Made by a program: the position numbers and the translations under genes. Under the pieces are notes generated by a model. That model saw only the letters and a list, made by a program, of their open reading frames with translations, made no database searches and had not been told where the DNA came from. Shown here piece after piece: positions 10,735 through 21,797 of a stretch of DNA of 64,000 nucleotides (the first letter of the stretch is position 1; each line of letters opens with the position of its first letter). The stretch is taken from positions 233,794,453-233,858,452 of the forward strand of contig CM077158.1 in assembly GCA_039583875.1 (NCBI GenBank), written 5' to 3'. This DNA is from Platanthera guangdongensis. Lineage: Eukaryota > Streptophyta > Magnoliopsida > Asparagales > Orchidaceae.

Positions 10735-12300
10735 ATGGAAGAGCCCAACCTAAAGGAAGCCCTGCATAGGCCTATGTCCTATTATACCAGGCCAAATCTG
10801 GACGGTACAAAATCTAGTATAGTGCGCCCCGCCGTAGCTAATAATTATTTCTAATTAAAGACTAGCATAATTCAAATGGTGCAGCAATATGTGCAGTTCG
10901 ACGGATTGCAGGATGAAGATCCGAACGCACACATCACTAGTTTTCTTAAAATTTGTGACACATTCAAGATAAATGGTGTTACAAATGATGCGATTAAGCT
11001 TAGACTCTTCCCCCTCTTTAAGAACTAAAGCAAAACAGTGGTTGATGACTACCTAGAGGAAGTATCACCACTTGGGATCTATTAACTGAAAAATTTCTGA
11101 CGCAATACTTTTCGCCAGCAAAAACTGCAAAACTTAGAAATGATATTTTTTTCTTTTTGCCAAATTGACTCTGAAACTGTATATGACACATGAGAAAGAT
11201 TTAAAGAACTTTTAATACGTTACCCTCATCATGCTCTGCCTGTATGGTTACAAGTGCAAATATTTTATAATGGGCTAAATCAAAATACGAAGCAAATGAT
11301 AGACGTCGCTTCCGATGGTACTTTAAACCACAAAACCCCGGAAGCCGCTCTTGAGCTATTTGAGGATATGACCATGAACACCTATCAGTGGAATGTGCCA
11401 AGATCCCGCCAAAACAAACCCACAGGTATGTACGAGGTGGATAACGTCTCTCAACTGGCACTGCAAGTTCAAATGCTTAGCAAAAATGTATCATAAATGA
11501 CTACTCCCTCCGCCCCTCAGGGATGAGAATCTGCAAAAGCTGTCGCCGAACAAATTGATTTTGTTGGCAATATATCTAGGAATGCTTACAATAATTTTTC
11601 TGCTGCTAATTTTCCTGCGCCGGGATTTTCTTTTCCGAACAATTATAATCCTGCTTTGCGAAATCACCCAAATTTCTCTTGGAGTAATCCTACGAACGCT
11701 ATTCGCCCGCCTCCATAAAATGATTTTTCTGTACCACCTCCACCACCTCAAAATTTTCAAAAACCTCCAAGCTTGGAGGAAATATTTTCCAAGTATATTG
11801 ATGCAAACGACACGACCATTAGAAACCTAACAGGGTCCGTTAAAAATCTGGAGAACCAAATAGGGCAGCTTGCTAAAATTATATCCGAGCGACCCCCCGG
11901 GTCTCTCCCTGCTAATACCGAGCCCAACCCGAGACAACAAGCGAAAGCTATATTTCTTCGGAGTGGGAAGCAAATTTCTGGTATGGTTAGCGAAGAGCCC
12001 GAGGCAATCTTCGCCCCCATTTTAAATATTCCACCCGCTGAAAAAGATTTCATCACTCCACCCTCTGCTTTGAAAAACGATCTTACTCCACCTTATCCGT
12101 CTCAACTAAACAAAGAGTTAGATGATCAATATAATCACTTCCAGGAAATGTTCAAGCAAATACATATCAATTTGCCCTTCCATGAAGCGATATCTCAAAT
12201 TCTCAAGTACGCTAAGTACTTGAAGGGTCTTCTAACAAATAAGAAAAAGTTAGAGAATTTATGGCACGTAACATTAAACGTCGAGTGCTCCGCCGTCTTA
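10735..12300 (+). pseudogene. gag of element B (Athila-type, broken)
   Basis: It starts at the ATG at 10735 (MEEPNLKEAL), paired with 7338 of element A. Stops and a frameshift break the first part; open pieces lie at 11254-11496 (VQIFYNGLNQNTKQMIDV region) and from 11773 onward, where gag runs without a stop into protease. The capsid blocks match the Athila family as in A. About 150 residues of the first frame are interrupted by a stop near 10854 (NNYF followed by TAA) and a frame change near 11020. No zinc knuckle was seen. Confidence 0.82.
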
Positions 12301-13135
12301 ACAAATAACTTGCCAAAAAAAATAAACGATCCGGGTAGTTTTTCTATCCCTTTTGTTTTTGGTGACTTAGTTATTAAGCACGCGCTAGCCGACTTAGGTG
12401 CGAGCATCAACTTGATTCCATTTTTCTTGTTTAAGAAGTTAGGATTGAGCACCCTTAGCCCTACGAGAATGAGTATCCAGCTTGCCGATAGGTCGGTAAA
12501 GTATCCGTTAGGAATTGTGAAGGACGTTTTAGTTAAAGTCGACAAATTAATCTTTCCGGTGGATTTCGTCATTTTGGACATCGAAGAGGACGTCGTGGTT
12601 CCCCTAATCCTTGGATGACCCTTCCTTGCCACCTCCCGCGCCATCATCGATGTGAGCAACAAAAAGCTTTTCTTACGAGTCGGAGACGACGAAGTTGTTT
12701 TTTCCATCACCCCTTCTATGAAAAATACCCTAGAAAATGATGACTCTTGTTTCTTCCTAGACGTGTTAAATGATAACTCTTCTCTTTGTATTTTTGAAAA
12801 TGATTTTCCTTCCTCGTTTTGTTCTTCAAACATATCACCTGAGTCTTTGCAAGAAACGACGTTGGACATAGATTCACCTCCCTCAAAATTTCAATATAAA
12901 TCAAAAGTTTACGAAGAAATGGTTTTTGAAAAAAAAAAGATCCTCTAAATCATCATACAAGGAACCCCTTGCGTTAGAACTGAAGGAACTACCCGATCTC
13001 TTGAAGTATGTATTTCTAGAAAAAGACTCTAAACTGCCAGTGATAGTTTCAACATTTTTAACCGAATCTGAAAACAATAAACTTCTACACGTTTTAAAAA
13101 AAGCACCGCCGAGCTATTGCGTGACAGATTTTTGA
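12301..13135 (+). pseudogene. Protease and linker of element B
   Basis: The frame that opens at 11773 runs to a stop at 12616-12618 (281 residues in total) and includes the retropepsin-like core: LADLGASINLIP, FKKLGLSTLSPTRMSIQLA and FPVDFVILDIEEDV. Athila proteases typically have Asp-Leu-Gly-Ala in place of Asp-Ser/Thr-Gly, and that is seen here. After the stop at 12616 the same frame continues to about 12948 and then shifts (12926-13135) through a lysine-rich linker. Gag-Pol cleavage would be its role. Two breaks make it non-functional as a polyprotein. Confidence 0.75.
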
Positions 13136-14500
13136 TATAAAAAGCATAAGCTCATCGTTTTGCACACACAAAATTTTAATGGAAGATAATTCAAGCTAAT
13201 TTATTCAACCTCAGCGCTGCATAAATTCAAATATGAAAAAGTAGTAAAGGGCGAGGTAATGAAACTATTTGACGCAGAAATTATCTATCTCATATCAGAT
13301 AGCAAGTGGGTTAGCCCCGTTCAGGTAGTTCCTAAGAAAGGAGGGATCACAGTAGTAGTAAATGAAAATAATGATCTAATTCCGACACGGACGGTGGCGG
13401 AGTGACGTATGTGTATAGATTATCGTAAGTTGAATGACGCCACCCGCAAGGACCACTTCCCCTTGCCTTTCATCGATCAGATCTTAGAGCGTTTATCCGG
13501 CAATAACTTTTATTGTTTTCTTGATGGTTACTCGGGATACTTCCAAATCCCTATCTCTCCCGAGGACCAGGAAAAACGACGTTTACTTGTACCTTCGGCA
13601 CCTTCGCCTATCGAAGAATGCCATTTGAGTTATGTAATGCGCCAACAACATTTCAGCGATGTATGCTAGCTATTTTTGGCCAGTACGTTGAAAGTATTAT
13701 GAAGGTATTTATGGATGACTTCTCTGTGTTCAGTGAATCTTTTGCTATATGCTTAGAAAACTTAGAAAAAGTTTTGGAGAGATGCGAGGAAACTAACCTC
13801 GCACTGAATTGAGAAAAATGTCATTTCATGGTTAGAGAGGGTTTAGTTTTAGGTCATAAAATTTGTTTGAGAGGGATTGAGGTTGATAGAGCGAAAATCG
13901 AGGTAATTGAAAAATTGTCACCTCCAACCAATGTTAAGGTCATACACAGTTTCTTAGGTCATGCCGGTTTCTACCGTAGGTTTATAAAAGATTTTTCCAA
14001 AATCACCAAACCCCTTTACTCAGCTGCTAGAAAAAGACGCCCCTTTTCACTTTGATGATCTTTGTTTATCTGCCTTCGAATTAATAAAAACTAAATTAAT
14101 TAACGCGCCTATTATGATAGCTCCGCTCGGGGAACTTCCTTTTGAGATTATGTGCGATGCGAGTAGCTTTACGGTGGGAGCCGTTCTAGGACAACGCATA
14201 TCTAAAAACTTCCACGCTATCTACTACGCGAGTAAAACACTCACATTAGCACAAGAGAATTACACCACGACGGAAGAGGAGTTATTAGCGGTTATTTTTG
14301 CCTTCGATAAGTTTCGCCCCTACATTACGCTTTCTAAAATTATAGTTTTCACGGACCACTCGGCCCTCAAGTATTTACTTGCTAAATCAGATACCAAGCC
14401 ACACTTGATTCGTTGGGTCTTACTCCTCCAGGAGTTCGATTTGGAAATCCGAGATAAGAGGGGGGCTGAGAATTTGGCCGCATACCATCTCTCGCGTTTA
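13136..14500 (+). pseudogene. Reverse transcriptase / RNase H of element B (broken)
   Basis: Motifs in order: SKWVSPVQVVPKKGG (about 13300), MCIDYRKLND (13409), FYCFLDGYSGYFQIPI, then after a frameshift near 13580 FELCNAPTTFQR, and the catalytic box FMDDFSVF (about 13710) with both aspartates kept. The connection domain HAGFYRRFIKDFSKI follows. RNase H (from about 14114) shows FEIMCDASSFTVGAVLGQ and FTDHSALKYLL. Stops at about 13402 and 13810 and frameshifts near 13580 and 14035 break the protein. Confidence 0.85.
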
Positions 14501-15786
14501 GATAACCCGTATATTGAAAATTTAGATGAAGAAGCTTTTAGTGATTATTTTCCCGATGAAAAGCTATTTTTAATTAACACTTCCCCTTCTCCTTGGTCTG
14601 CAAACTTCGCCAACTATTTAGTGGCTTGTGTCCTCCCAAAAGAATTCTCCTCTCAGCAAAAGAAGAAATTTTTTTCTGATCTGAAGAATTATTTTTGGGA
14701 GGAACCGCATCTTTTTCGAGTTTGTGCAGACCAGGTTGTGAGGAGATGTGTCTCATTTAACGAAGGACAGGATATTTTAAAACACTTACATGAAGGACCG
14801 ACCGACGGGCACTATCAAGGCAATCAGACCGCTCACAAAGTTCTTAGTGCAGACTTTTATTGGCCTAGCCTCTTTAAATATGCTCAATCTTTTGTGAGCC
14901 GGTGCGATAACTGCCAACGGTCCGACAATATCTCTAATAAAAATGAAATGCCACAAAATTACTTTCACGAGTGCGAATTCTTCGAACTTTGAGGAATTGA
15001 TTATGTAGGTCCTCTTCCTTCTAGCTTTGGGAATAAATGTATTTTAGTTGCGGTAGATTACATTTCTCGATGGACGGTGACCCAAGCTCTTCCTACCAAC
15101 GACTCCCGAGTTGTTATGTTGTTTTTTAAAAAATTATTTTCTCGATTCGGTACTCCAATAGTAATCATTAGTGATATGAGTTTAAATTTTTGTAACGCAC
15201 AACTTGCAAAAACTCTTTTAAAATATGACGTTACATATAAGCTTTCAACCGCATACCATTCCCAAACTAACAAACAAGTCGAGCTAGTAAATAAGGATTG
15301 ATCAGTTAAATTGGACGACGCTCTATGGGCTTACCAAACAACATACAAAACTGTCATCGGTTGTACGCCGTATCGGTTAGTTTATAGAAAGTCGTGTCAT
15401 CTACACGTCGAACTAGAACATCACGCATTTTGGGCCTTAAAATTTTTAAATTTCGATTCCCACTCCGTGACCGATCTTCAAAAATTCCAACTTAACGAAC
15501 TCGATGAGTGACGCTCTTATGCGTACGAAAGTAAAAAAATTATATAAAGAGCGAACGAAGCGTTTTCACGATAAAAATTTAAGGCACCCAAAAACTTTCT
15601 AGTCAGGCAACCAAGTTCTGCTATACAATTCACGTCTGCGTTTATTTTCAGGAAAGCTCAAGTCTCGATGGTCTGATCTTTTTTCTGTTAAAGAACTTTT
15701 TCCTTATGACACTGTTTTAATTTCACACCCAGATAAGTGTGATTTCAAAGTTAATGGAAATCGTCTGAAACTATATTTTTTTTGGT
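14501..15786 (+). pseudogene. Integrase of element B (broken)
   Basis: The 14114-14992 frame ends in the integrase zinc-binding domain: HLHEGPTDGHYQ, then CDNCQRS, giving the HHCC pattern. After a stop at about 14990 the core continues (ILVAVDYISRW, then SRFGTPIVIISD and STAYHSQT). Near 15300 the block between core and C-terminal domain is deleted relative to element A. The C-terminal part ends near 15786 with LFSGKLKSRWSDLF. Stops at 14990, 15299 and 15509 and the deletion make it inactive. Confidence 0.83.
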
Positions 15787-16990
15787 GATGATTTGTGTAT
15801 AGACAATGTTAAATTTATTCTGCATGTACTGTAATAAACTTAGACTTTTTTTTGTACAATATTTTTTTGGTCGAGCTCAAACGACATTTAAACAAAGGGC
15901 GCTCTTGGGAGGCAACCCAATACTTTTCTGTTTTTTTTTTTGTTTTTCACTTTTTCCCCGACAGCTCCGACAAGCTGAAGTTCTGCGATCGCCTGCTCCA
16001 ACATTGTTGTTTCCAACAAAAGTTCAAGATGATATTTCAAGGTGTTCCAAAGCGCAAGCATGGAGGAGCGACATCACACATCTATTCGTGACTCGCAAAT
16101 CCGGGGAAGTACTTGTTTTCAATTCTGTTATTTCAGTTTTCTTTATTAATTTCTCTCTCTCCTTCCCCTCATTTCTTCATTGAGTACAATGTTCATTTTA
16201 AGCTTGGGGGAGAGTTTCCTTCTTTTCTTTAGGGTTATTAGTGTTTTTAGAAAAAAAATATAGTTATTAGTGTTTTTCTCTTTCTTAGATGTTAATTCTC
16301 TTTTGCTTTTGTTTTTAGAAAAATTTCAAAAAAAAGAGAAGAAAAAAAATATATTTTTTAACTTTAGTAGTTAAATTAATTTTGGAAAAATCAATAGTAC
16401 CCTTACTTTATGTAAAATTTCTTATATTAACTTATCTAATTTTAATTTTTGTAATTATTTTTTAAAATTATACTTCACAAGTAAAATGTTGGTTATGTTG
16501 TGTTTTAATTCATGCTAGCAGGTTAATCTGAAATGTTTTTCTAAAACCTGAACTTTCTTTGTGGTTTTCCTTTCTTATTTTTTTACTCTTTAAAAAAATT
16601 TTCATCCACTATTTTTCTTTTGGTTTTAGATAATTTTTGTAATGTTAACTTTTGACTAGTGTAGTAAATGTGAATAATCCAAGAGCCTATTATTCCTATT
16701 TTCAAGATAATTTCATTAGTCTTCATTTAATATCTGGGACATGTTTTTTGAAATTTTTCAAAACTAACGCTTTAGATAAATTTAGGAGCATGGAAATGAT
16801 GTAAGCCATTTTTGTTTTCGTTTTAGCTTTCATGCCAACCTTTAAAATATATCCTTAATTAGTCTCTTTTGAGCATTTTTCCCATTTTAATTGTTATCTT
16901 CACTTATCATTTTACTTTCACTAAAACTCATTTTATCCAACCTATTTGATCACACTATTCTTATGAGTTTCATTTATAATTTCATATTGT
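15787..16990 (+). other. 3' non-coding region of element B (truncated)
   Basis: AT-rich tail with aagcttgggggagag at 16200-16214, a motif I associate with the region downstream of pol in Athila-like elements. It matches 2215 down to about 1005 of element A in reverse complement. The last part of the family tail and the 3' LTR are absent. No reading frame worth calling. Confidence 0.75.
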
Positions 16991-17198
16991 GATTATCATT
17001 CTTGTCATGACATCGCCTAGGCGTCCCGCCGCCCAATTGTAAACATGATGATGAATGCCTTTTTTAAAAAAATATAGAAATAGACTGCGGTTTATATATA
17101 AATATCTTTAGCCCCCCGATCTTCACGAAGAGTCGTTTCGTTTTGCCCTTGCCCGCTCCCGTAGCCGCTCTCTCTCCCCCGATCCTCAAGATTCCGTC
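16991..17198. other. Junction sequence between Athila B and copia C
   Basis: About 200 bp with no counterpart in the D arm. It holds a TATA-like tttatatataaatat (about 17089-17103) and a GC-rich start. It may be the U3/R end of the 5' LTR of element C, but no similarity to the 3' LTR at 21798-22768 is convincing. I see no gene. Confidence 0.35.
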
Positions 17199-18067
17199 GC
17201 CTCTCCTGTGCGAGATTGAGATCGTAAAATCTTCCTGTAGCAGATCACGAGTTTCACTGCACAGGGTCATCAGTTTTGGTGAGATCGCCGCCGCTAGCCC
17301 CTGTGCGAAATCGCGGGTTTCTCGTCGCTAGAGAGCCGCCGCCACTGTTCCCGTGAGGTGGATCTGCGCCTTCTGTCTGCGCATCGCCTGCAAGGAAGAG
17401 AGGTCGCCGCTCCCGGGTATATCAGTGCTTACTGCGCCGCCGGATTTGCCCAGATCGGGAAGAAAATAGGTTTCTTCTTGCGTTTTCCCCCCGTTCTTCG
17501 CTAGCTTCGGCCGCCGATCACAGGAAAGGAACAACAAACTCCGCTCGTGTGGACGCAGCCCGTCGGAACACGATCACACCACGATTTCGTGGCTGCTTGG
17601 TCATTGCTGCTGCAGTCTTCCGTCGCCATTTGTGGAGGAGGAAGTCCCTGTGCGTTTTTCCTCTTGTCGCAGAGCCTCCGCCAGCAGATTTAGGCCATTT
17701 GTTGAGAAGGAGAATGACACTTTTGTTGCAGACTCTTGTTGTCCAGATCCAGTGACTTGGTGTTGGTACAACAAATTTTGCTGATTTGTGGAGTTTACAG
17801 AATTTGTTCCAGTAGACTTGCTTGGAGGTCTTCCAGTCAGAATCGTGTTGAGTTTTCAGTTTTCTGGTCGTCGTCGGGAAGTGCATTTGTGCAACTCAAC
17901 GTGAAGTCTCTTGCATTTACGTTCACTATTGTTTGGAGAGCAAAAATATATTACTGAATTGGATCTGAAGAACTCGTCGTCTTCGCGGCTCATGTGATCT
18001 CTTTTTAGTTTTTTCTACTATGATTTAGGTTGCTAGTGGAATACTATTGTTTGGAAAGAGACACACA
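17199..18067 (+). repeat. R-U5 of the 5' LTR and leader of copia C
   Basis: GC-rich sequence that matches 25219-26089 in reverse complement nearly throughout. It contains no convincing frame; open stretches appear on both strands. The exact LTR end and the primer site could not be fixed: no initiator-Met type TGGTATCAGAG is present before gag, and ttggatctgaagaactc (about 17959) is the best, weak candidate. Confidence 0.55.
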
Positions 18068-18890
18068 ATGTTGAAAGAGAATTCTCCCGTGCTGATGATC
18101 AAGCTGGAGAAATTCTCCAACTCTGACTACAGTGCCTGGAAGCGGAACACGCAATTCAGCATGAAATATCTGAATATTTTCTATACTGTATAGTCCGATT
18201 TTGAGTCTTATAGAGGAGGAGAGGACGAGGATAACTGGATCAACGACGAAGATTTTTGTCGTGATTACCTCATCAACTGTCTCTCAAATAGACTTGCAGA
18301 GACGTACAACAACATGAAAACTGTTAAGGAGATCTGAGACATACTGGAGGAGCAGTTCAGATAGGAAGAGAACATGTCCAATACGCACCTGATGGACAAA
18401 TTCATGACTTTCACCTTCACTAAGGAAAGAAAAATTCTTCCACAGGCAGTTGATTTTGAAACTCTGATGGACAAGCTGAATAGTGAGAACATTTTTTTAC
18501 CAGATGATTTTGTTGCAGAAGCGATAATTTTCAAATTACCCTCGGCATGATACTCTTTTAAGACTGAAATGTATAAGAAGAAGACGCAGCTGAGTGTGGA
18601 AGATCTCAAGCGCTTCATATGCATTGAGGATAAGAACCGGACTAGGCAGGCCTTAAAGATGGTTAGCAAACAGACCTCTGCTGCTAATATGCTCACGTAT
18701 CCTAAGCGCAACCCTAAGCCTGGAAAGACCAGACCACCGGTCAGTGCACCTGCAGTTCCTGCCACCTGCAAAAAGATTAAATAGTTCAAAGGCAAGTGCT
18801 ACAACTGCAACAAGTGGGGTCACTACGCTTCCGAGTGCAAGCAGCCCAAAAGGGGCAAATTCAACACACTCAAAACTGATAACAAAGTCA
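18068..18890 (+). pseudogene. gag of copia C (broken)
   Basis: The ATG at 18068 pairs with the start of the D gag at 25218. Recognisable blocks: MIKLEKFSNSDYSAWKRNTQ near the start, LKRFICIED in the middle (near 18610), and the zinc knuckle CYNCNKWGHYASEC (near 18800). In-frame stops occur near 18190, 18335, 18362, 18548 and 18781, so no full capsid protein can be made. The D copy, with the same domain order, is uninterrupted. Confidence 0.85.
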
Positions 18891-20047
18891 ATATGATTTA
18901 TCAGACTGCGCCTACCGACTTTGTTGTTATGGTCGGAAAGGGGAAGACCAGTTCAGAGTGGTGGCTCGATTCAGGTGCTACCTGCCACGTCTGCAACAAT
19001 TCTGCGCTTCTGGAGGATGTCAAAAAAGTTAAAGAGACTGTCACTGTTGCTAATGATGTTGTAGCTCATATGCTGAGTGTGGGTAATGCTACTCTGACTC
19101 TCTTTTCAGGTATGCGTTTTCTTTTAAAGAATGTTAAATTTATACCCTCATTAGCTGATAATTTAATTTATATTAGTCTGTTATACGATGCAGGAATGTC
19201 GTTTAACATTAGTGGTGACCGAGTAACTCTTATGGTTCACTCACATTTTTTGGTTGTGCTTATGTAGTAAATGAGATGTATAGGCTGAGTCTAGCAAATA
19301 AAGTAGTTAATCAGGTTAACTTAAATCTGATAGATCTTAAAACTTTACATGTAAGATTAGGACACGTGAACAATATAAAACTACTACTGCTAGCTAAAAC
19401 TCACAACATATCCTTTGACACAACAATTAAATTTGACAAATGTGAAATTTGTGGTCAGACAAAGATAAGTAGAACACCTTTTAGTCAGGTTTCTAGGAGC
19501 ACACAATTACTAGAGTTAATACATTTCGACACATGTGACTAGAAAAGCTTTGTCAAAAGAGGAGGTCGGAAGTATCTGATAACTTTTATCGACGACTACT
19601 CTAGATTCAGTCACATTTACCTACTTAAATCCAAAGATGAAGCTTTTGAAAAATTTCTTATATTCAAAAATAGGGTTGAAAATAAACTAGACATGACAAT
19701 AAAGACAAATGCTCTATTTGTTTGGGCGTTTCGCTGCTCTGTTTTGGACAAACGCCGCCGGGAGGAGGGTAAACAAATGAACCTCCAGCGACGTTTGCTC
19801 CGTTTCCACCCGCCCGCCTTGAGAAACGCCCCAGAAAGCTCTGTTTGGAGCAGCCACCTCCCCCCCGGTTCGAACACTCCGTTTCCACCCGCCGGATCGA
19901 CCCGCCACCGCCGAACCAAATGGAGCTAAGAAGTGATAGAGGAGGTGAATATGTCCCAGGGGAGTTCAGAGATTTTCTTGCCAGCAATGACATAATTCCC
20001 GAAACGACTGTCCCGTACTGCAGACAGATTTCTAGATCTCTCGACTA
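18891..20047 (+). pseudogene. Protease and integrase of copia C, split by a MITE
   Basis: The frame 18893-19264 carries the aspartic protease site WWLDSGATCHVCNN. The frame 19276-19540 is the GAG-pre-integrase domain with the zinc-binding pattern LHVRLGHVNN ... CEICGQTK. The integrase core begins (ITFIDDYSRFSHIYLLKSK, about 19580-19630) and is cut at 19711 by a 216-bp insertion; it resumes at 19926 (LRSDRGGEYVPGEFRDFL) and stops near 20045. Relative to D, the rest of the integrase is deleted. Stops at 19265 and 19541 break the frame. Confidence 0.83.
19711..19926. mobile_element. MITE-like insertion (216 bp) in the copia C integrase
   Basis: GC-rich sequence flanked by imperfect inverted ends: GCTCTATTTGTTTGGGCG at the left and, inverted, GCTCCATTTGGTTCGGCG at the right. 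The sister copy D (about 23590) has no insertion at this position, so the boundaries are confirmed by an empty site. The target duplication is not clear, and the superfamily cannot be named. A similar end type occurs at 55617-55838. Confidence 0.75.
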
Positions 20048-21781
20048 ATACTGTAATAGAATATAGAGATGCAGTTTTCTTTGAGGATAAGTTTCTTAAG
20101 GATAAAAACCTAACGCTTCCAGGTCCACTAGCTACAACTACTGAGATTATTGTTAAGCCAAAAATAAGAAACTCTGACACTGAGCCTATAGACACTAGTG
20201 ATTTATCATCTAAAAGGTATCTAATAGAGAACGAGTGTCTAAAAGCTTCGGTACAGACTTCGTGACTTACCAAGTGCAAGCTGATCCATCGACTTATAAG
20301 GAGGCGATGTGATATAAGGATTCTCTGTTATGGAAAGAAGCCATAGATGATGAGATGAATTCTCTACTGCAAAATCACACTTAGACTTTGGTCGATTTGC
20401 CCAAAAGGGCTAGAACCATTGAAAGTGAGTTCTGAAAAAGAAGTTTAATCCTGATGAGAGTATCGCTAAATACAAAACACGTCTAGTTGCCAAGGGTTAC
20501 ACTCAAGTGAGTGATATAAATTATTTTGATATATACTCATCTGTTTGTCACATTACAATAATTAGGATTTTTCTTGTTTTAGCATCTATTGAACATTTTG
20601 TTGTTTATCAGATGGATGTCAAGGCTGCATTTCTTAATGAAGATCTGACTGAGGAGATCTATATGCACCAACCTGAAAGGTTTGTCGTAGAAGGTTTAGA
20701 AAATAAGGTCTGTAAGTTGATTAAGTCACTCTACGGATTTAAGCAAACACCTAAATTGTGGAACTAAAAATTTGACACTTGTGTTAAAGGAATGCATTTT
20801 ATATCTAGCATATTAGATAAATGTCTGTACGTAAAAACACGTTCAGATAAAGTTGCAATTATATGCTTGTATGTTGATGACATGCTAATTTTGGGTACTG
20901 TTCAGTCTGAGGTGGAAGACGTGAAAGTTGTCTTGACGACACAATTTAGCATGACAGACTTAGATGTGGTGAAAATCATCCTAGGAATGGAAGTGAACTT
21001 CACTGAAAAGGGTATTATCCTAAGTCAGAGTCACTACGTTAGAAATCTAATTGAGAAGTGGAGTTACGTTAATAGGAAAAAGATTGAGACTTCATACGAC
21101 TACAACAATAGACTAAAACCGAATGAAAGTTCACCTATTAGATAGTTGGATTACTCCAAACTCATAGGAAGTCTCATGTATGCTACAACCTACACTAGAC
21201 CTGATATAGCCTTTACGGTCGACATGTTAAGTAGATTTACGTGTAACCTTGGGATGGACCACTGGGATGCCTTAGAAAGGTTAATGCGATACTTAAAGTA
21301 TACAGATAAGTATGCTTTATGTTATAGTGGATATTCTCCTGTGCTTGATGAGTATTCTGATGCATCCTAAAGCTCAAAAATTACTGATAGTAGATCCACT
21401 AGTGGTTTTGTGTTTACACTAGTAGGAGCAGCAGTAGCTTGGAAGTCAAAGAGGCAGACGTGCATTACACTATCATTTATGAAATCAGAACTCTATGCTC
21501 CCGCTTCAGCTGAAGAAGAAGCAGAATGGATAAGAGATCTGATAATGAACATTTCAATGACGAGTCTGAAAATGCACTCTATTTCGAAATATTGTGACCA
21601 TCAAGCCACAAGAACCATTGCTACAAATACGTTGTTCAATGAAAAGTGAAGACAACTTATGATGAAATATGTCTGGTTGACCTATCTCATTAGTTAGAGC
21701 ATATTCTCCCTTTTAGACGTGAGATCAAAAGATAATGTAACAGATGTTTTTACCAAAGGCTTATGTAAGGTTCTAACAACT
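20048..21781 (+). pseudogene. Reverse transcriptase and RNase H of copia C (broken)
   Basis: Reverse transcriptase: WKEAIDDEMNSL (about 20330), YQMDVKAAFLNEDLTEEIYM, KSLYGFKQTPKLWN, and the catalytic box CLYVDDMLILG (about 20870) with both aspartates. RNase [40 protein letters not shown] and ESELYA-like [18 protein letters not shown], ending near 21770. Stops occur near 20383, 20433, 20766, 21143 and 21368. The part after about 20420 has no partner in D and forms the loop of the copia inverted repeat. Not functional. Confidence 0.86.
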
Positions 21782-21782
21782 A

Positions 21783-21797
21783 AAATATCGGGGGAGA
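21783..21797 (+). promoter_or_regulatory. Polypurine tract of copia C
   Basis: The sequence aaatatcgggggaga just after the pol remnants is followed by a TGAG that may open the 3' LTR. Position and purine content fit a plus-strand primer. Confidence 0.65.

Larger units (their letters stand above)
8961..16990 (+). mobile_element. Athila-type Ty3/gypsy retrotransposon B (decayed)
   Basis: The plus-strand order is LTR, primer site, gag, protease, reverse transcriptase, RNase H, integrase, non-coding tail. It is the same family as element A in inverted orientation, but the two differ at many positions and have different stops, so it is not a recent copy. The 3' LTR is missing: family sequence ends near 16990, at the same family position at which fragment F (52149) begins. 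Confidence 0.88.

Noticed and set aside
17549..17755. Open frames mirrored at 25531-25737
   Set aside because: Both are the same LTR R-U5 sequence of copia C/D in inverted copies; no start or domain conserved.
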